From an uncultured Chloroflexota bacterium (GTDB lineage: Bacteria > Chloroflexota > Dehalococcoidia > UBA2247 > RBG-13-53-26), in NCBI GenBank assembly GCA_937860285.1, contig CALMBS010000064.1, forward strand, positions 1-5,498: a stretch of 5,498 bases of DNA. Direction: 5' to 3'. Within the stretch, counting starts at the first letter, position 1. Each line of letters opens with the position of its first letter. This document shows positions 4,549 through 5,498 of this stretch, piece after piece. The translations under genes were made by a program, and so were the position numbers. The notes beneath the pieces are model-generated. The model made no database searches, was not told where the DNA came from, and saw only the letters and a list, made by a program, of their open reading frames with translations.

Positions 4549-5498
4549 CTAGCCGGGGAGGGCCACTTCGCCCTTCAGCCACGGGTGACCCACCCTCTCC
4601 AGGAACTCCGCCAGCTGCGCCACGTCCTTGACGTCCTTCTCGGTGGCTATCTTGTCATAAACGTCGGCCGGGATGGCGTCCCTGTACCTCTCCTTGAGCT
4701 CCTGAGGCATCCAGACCACCCGGCGCAGGCCGCCATCGGCCTGGAAGAACTTGGGCGACCGGATGAGCTCCAGGGCCATGCCGCAGGCGCCGTCGACCTG
4801 CTTTCCCCCGGAGGTGGCCCCGGCGATGCGGGAGAAGGTCTGCCCGATGACGGTGAAGCCCATGAAGTCCCGGTGCACGATGCCGAAACCGTCCACCTCG
4901 GGGATGTAGAAGAGCACGGCCTGGAAGCAGCCGCAGGACGTGTGCGGGTGCTCGAAGGCGCTGTGGAGGTACATGCGGTCGTACTGCCCCAGGGACCGGC
5001 TGGCCACCTCCTGGTTGAGGGCGCTGTATTCACCCTTCACGGGGTCGAGGAGCTCGCCCTTCTGCACCTCGAAGATAGGCCCTTCGGGGTCCAGCTTGTG
5101 GGCCGCCCGGCCGTCGAACCAGCTGATGGCGCCGCAGTTGGCCGTCCTCTCCGGTGTGATGACGCAGCAGTGAGTGGGGGCGAAGCTCTGGCAGAGTATG
5201 CAGCCGTAGAAGACGTCCACATCCTCCTCGCGAAGGCCCCGCAGCCTTTCGTCCCGGGCCCGGTAGATCTTCATGGCCTCGGGGAGCAGCTCCTCCACCT
5301 TCTTCTTGTCGGTCACCAGGGTGACCGCTATCTTCTCGATGGCGGAAAGCTCCGAGGTGAAGAGGAAGACCAGTATGTGGCCGAACTCGACCAGCGAGTT
5401 GAAGCCTTTGCCGTAGGCCTCCCGGCTCAGTCGCATCCAGACGTCGTTCCTCTGGTTCATGTGGTAGATGCCCTCGATGTAGTTGGCGTACATGTGGA
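4549..5498 (-). CDS. acsB: Acetyl-CoA synthase catalytic subunit, C-terminal part (partial)
   Basis: This enzyme (AcsB, archaeal name CdhC) joins a methyl group, CO and CoA into acetyl-CoA at a nickel-iron A-cluster. The frame is still open at the right edge. The Met at 5493-5491 is internal, as it aligns near residue 409 of the roughly 729-residue Moorella enzyme. All A-cluster ligands are present at exactly the Moorella spacing. Counting from that Met, Cys98, Cys101, Cys110 and Cys120 match C506, C509, C518 and C528 (YGCILCQSFAPTHC onward), and the CGC at 187-189 matches C595-G596-C597. Phe104, equivalent to F512 near the cluster, is kept. An extra Cys109 precedes the third ligand, where Moorella has Val as I recall it. 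The C-terminus (FFQADGGLRRVVWMP, then GHPWLKGE) is complete and ends in TAG. acsC follows 19 bases on. Whether the CODH-binding N-terminal domain is present cannot be seen. Confidence 0.96.
   Translation of the reverse strand, partial: HMYANYIEGIYHMNQRNDVWMRLSREAYGKGFNSLVEFGHILVFLFTSELSAIEKIAVTLVTDKKKVEELLPEAMKIYRARDERLRGLREEDVDVFYGCILCQSFAPTHCCVITPERTANCGAISWFDGRAAHKLDPEGPIFEVQKGELLDPVKGEYSALNQEVASRSLGQYDRMYLHSAFEHPHTSCGCFQAVLFYIPEVDGFGIVHRDFMGFTVIGQTFSRIAGATSGGKQVDGACGMALELIRSPKFFQADGGLRRVVWMPQELKERYRDAIPADVYDKIATEKDVKDVAQLAEFLERVGHPWLKGEVALPG

Overview
This is a high-G+C window (low-to-mid sixties per cent by eye) in which every supported gene lies on the minus strand, so the biological reading order runs from the right edge to the left. 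The right-hand 3.9 kb carries part of a Wood-Ljungdahl (reductive acetyl-CoA) cluster. This points to a strict anaerobe that makes or splits acetyl-CoA with a CODH/ACS complex. The bacterial-style A-cluster enzyme, the high G+C and the Arg-rich, type II membrane-anchored FKBPs would fit an anaerobic actinobacterial or Chloroflexota lineage. That placement is inference from style, not a demonstrated assignment.

Reading order: (1) 5498-4549, the C-terminal part of acetyl-CoA synthase (acsB/cdhC) with all A-cluster cysteines; its start is beyond the window. (2) 4529-3135, the large subunit of the corrinoid iron-sulfur protein (acsC/cdhE), 19 bases downstream with a perfect AGGAGG. (3) 3091-2306, a short-chain dehydrogenase/reductase with a GTG start. 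(4) 2302-1547, a CooC/AcsF-type nickel-insertion ATPase, only 3 bases after the dehydrogenase stop. These four look like one transcription unit: catalytic subunit, methyl-carrier protein, an oxidoreductase of unknown substrate, and the ATPase expected to load nickel into the ACS or CODH active site.

After a 91-base gap holding a good sigma70-type promoter come two tandem membrane-anchored FKBP-fold genes, 1455-961 and 954-490. The first keeps the whole peptidyl-prolyl isomerase pocket. The second is a diverged copy that has lost most of it and has gained two cysteines at pocket positions.

The left end is a type II toxin-antitoxin module. A Phd/YefM-family antitoxin (389-108) has its own promoter overlapped by two interlocking inverted repeats, a layout typical of autorepression. 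It is followed, with a 4-base overlap, by the first 37 codons of a RelE/ParE-type toxin that starts with TTG at position 111 and runs off the window. No gene-free stretch exceeds 300 bases. I saw no tRNA, rRNA, CRISPR array, insertion sequence or convincing intrinsic terminator.
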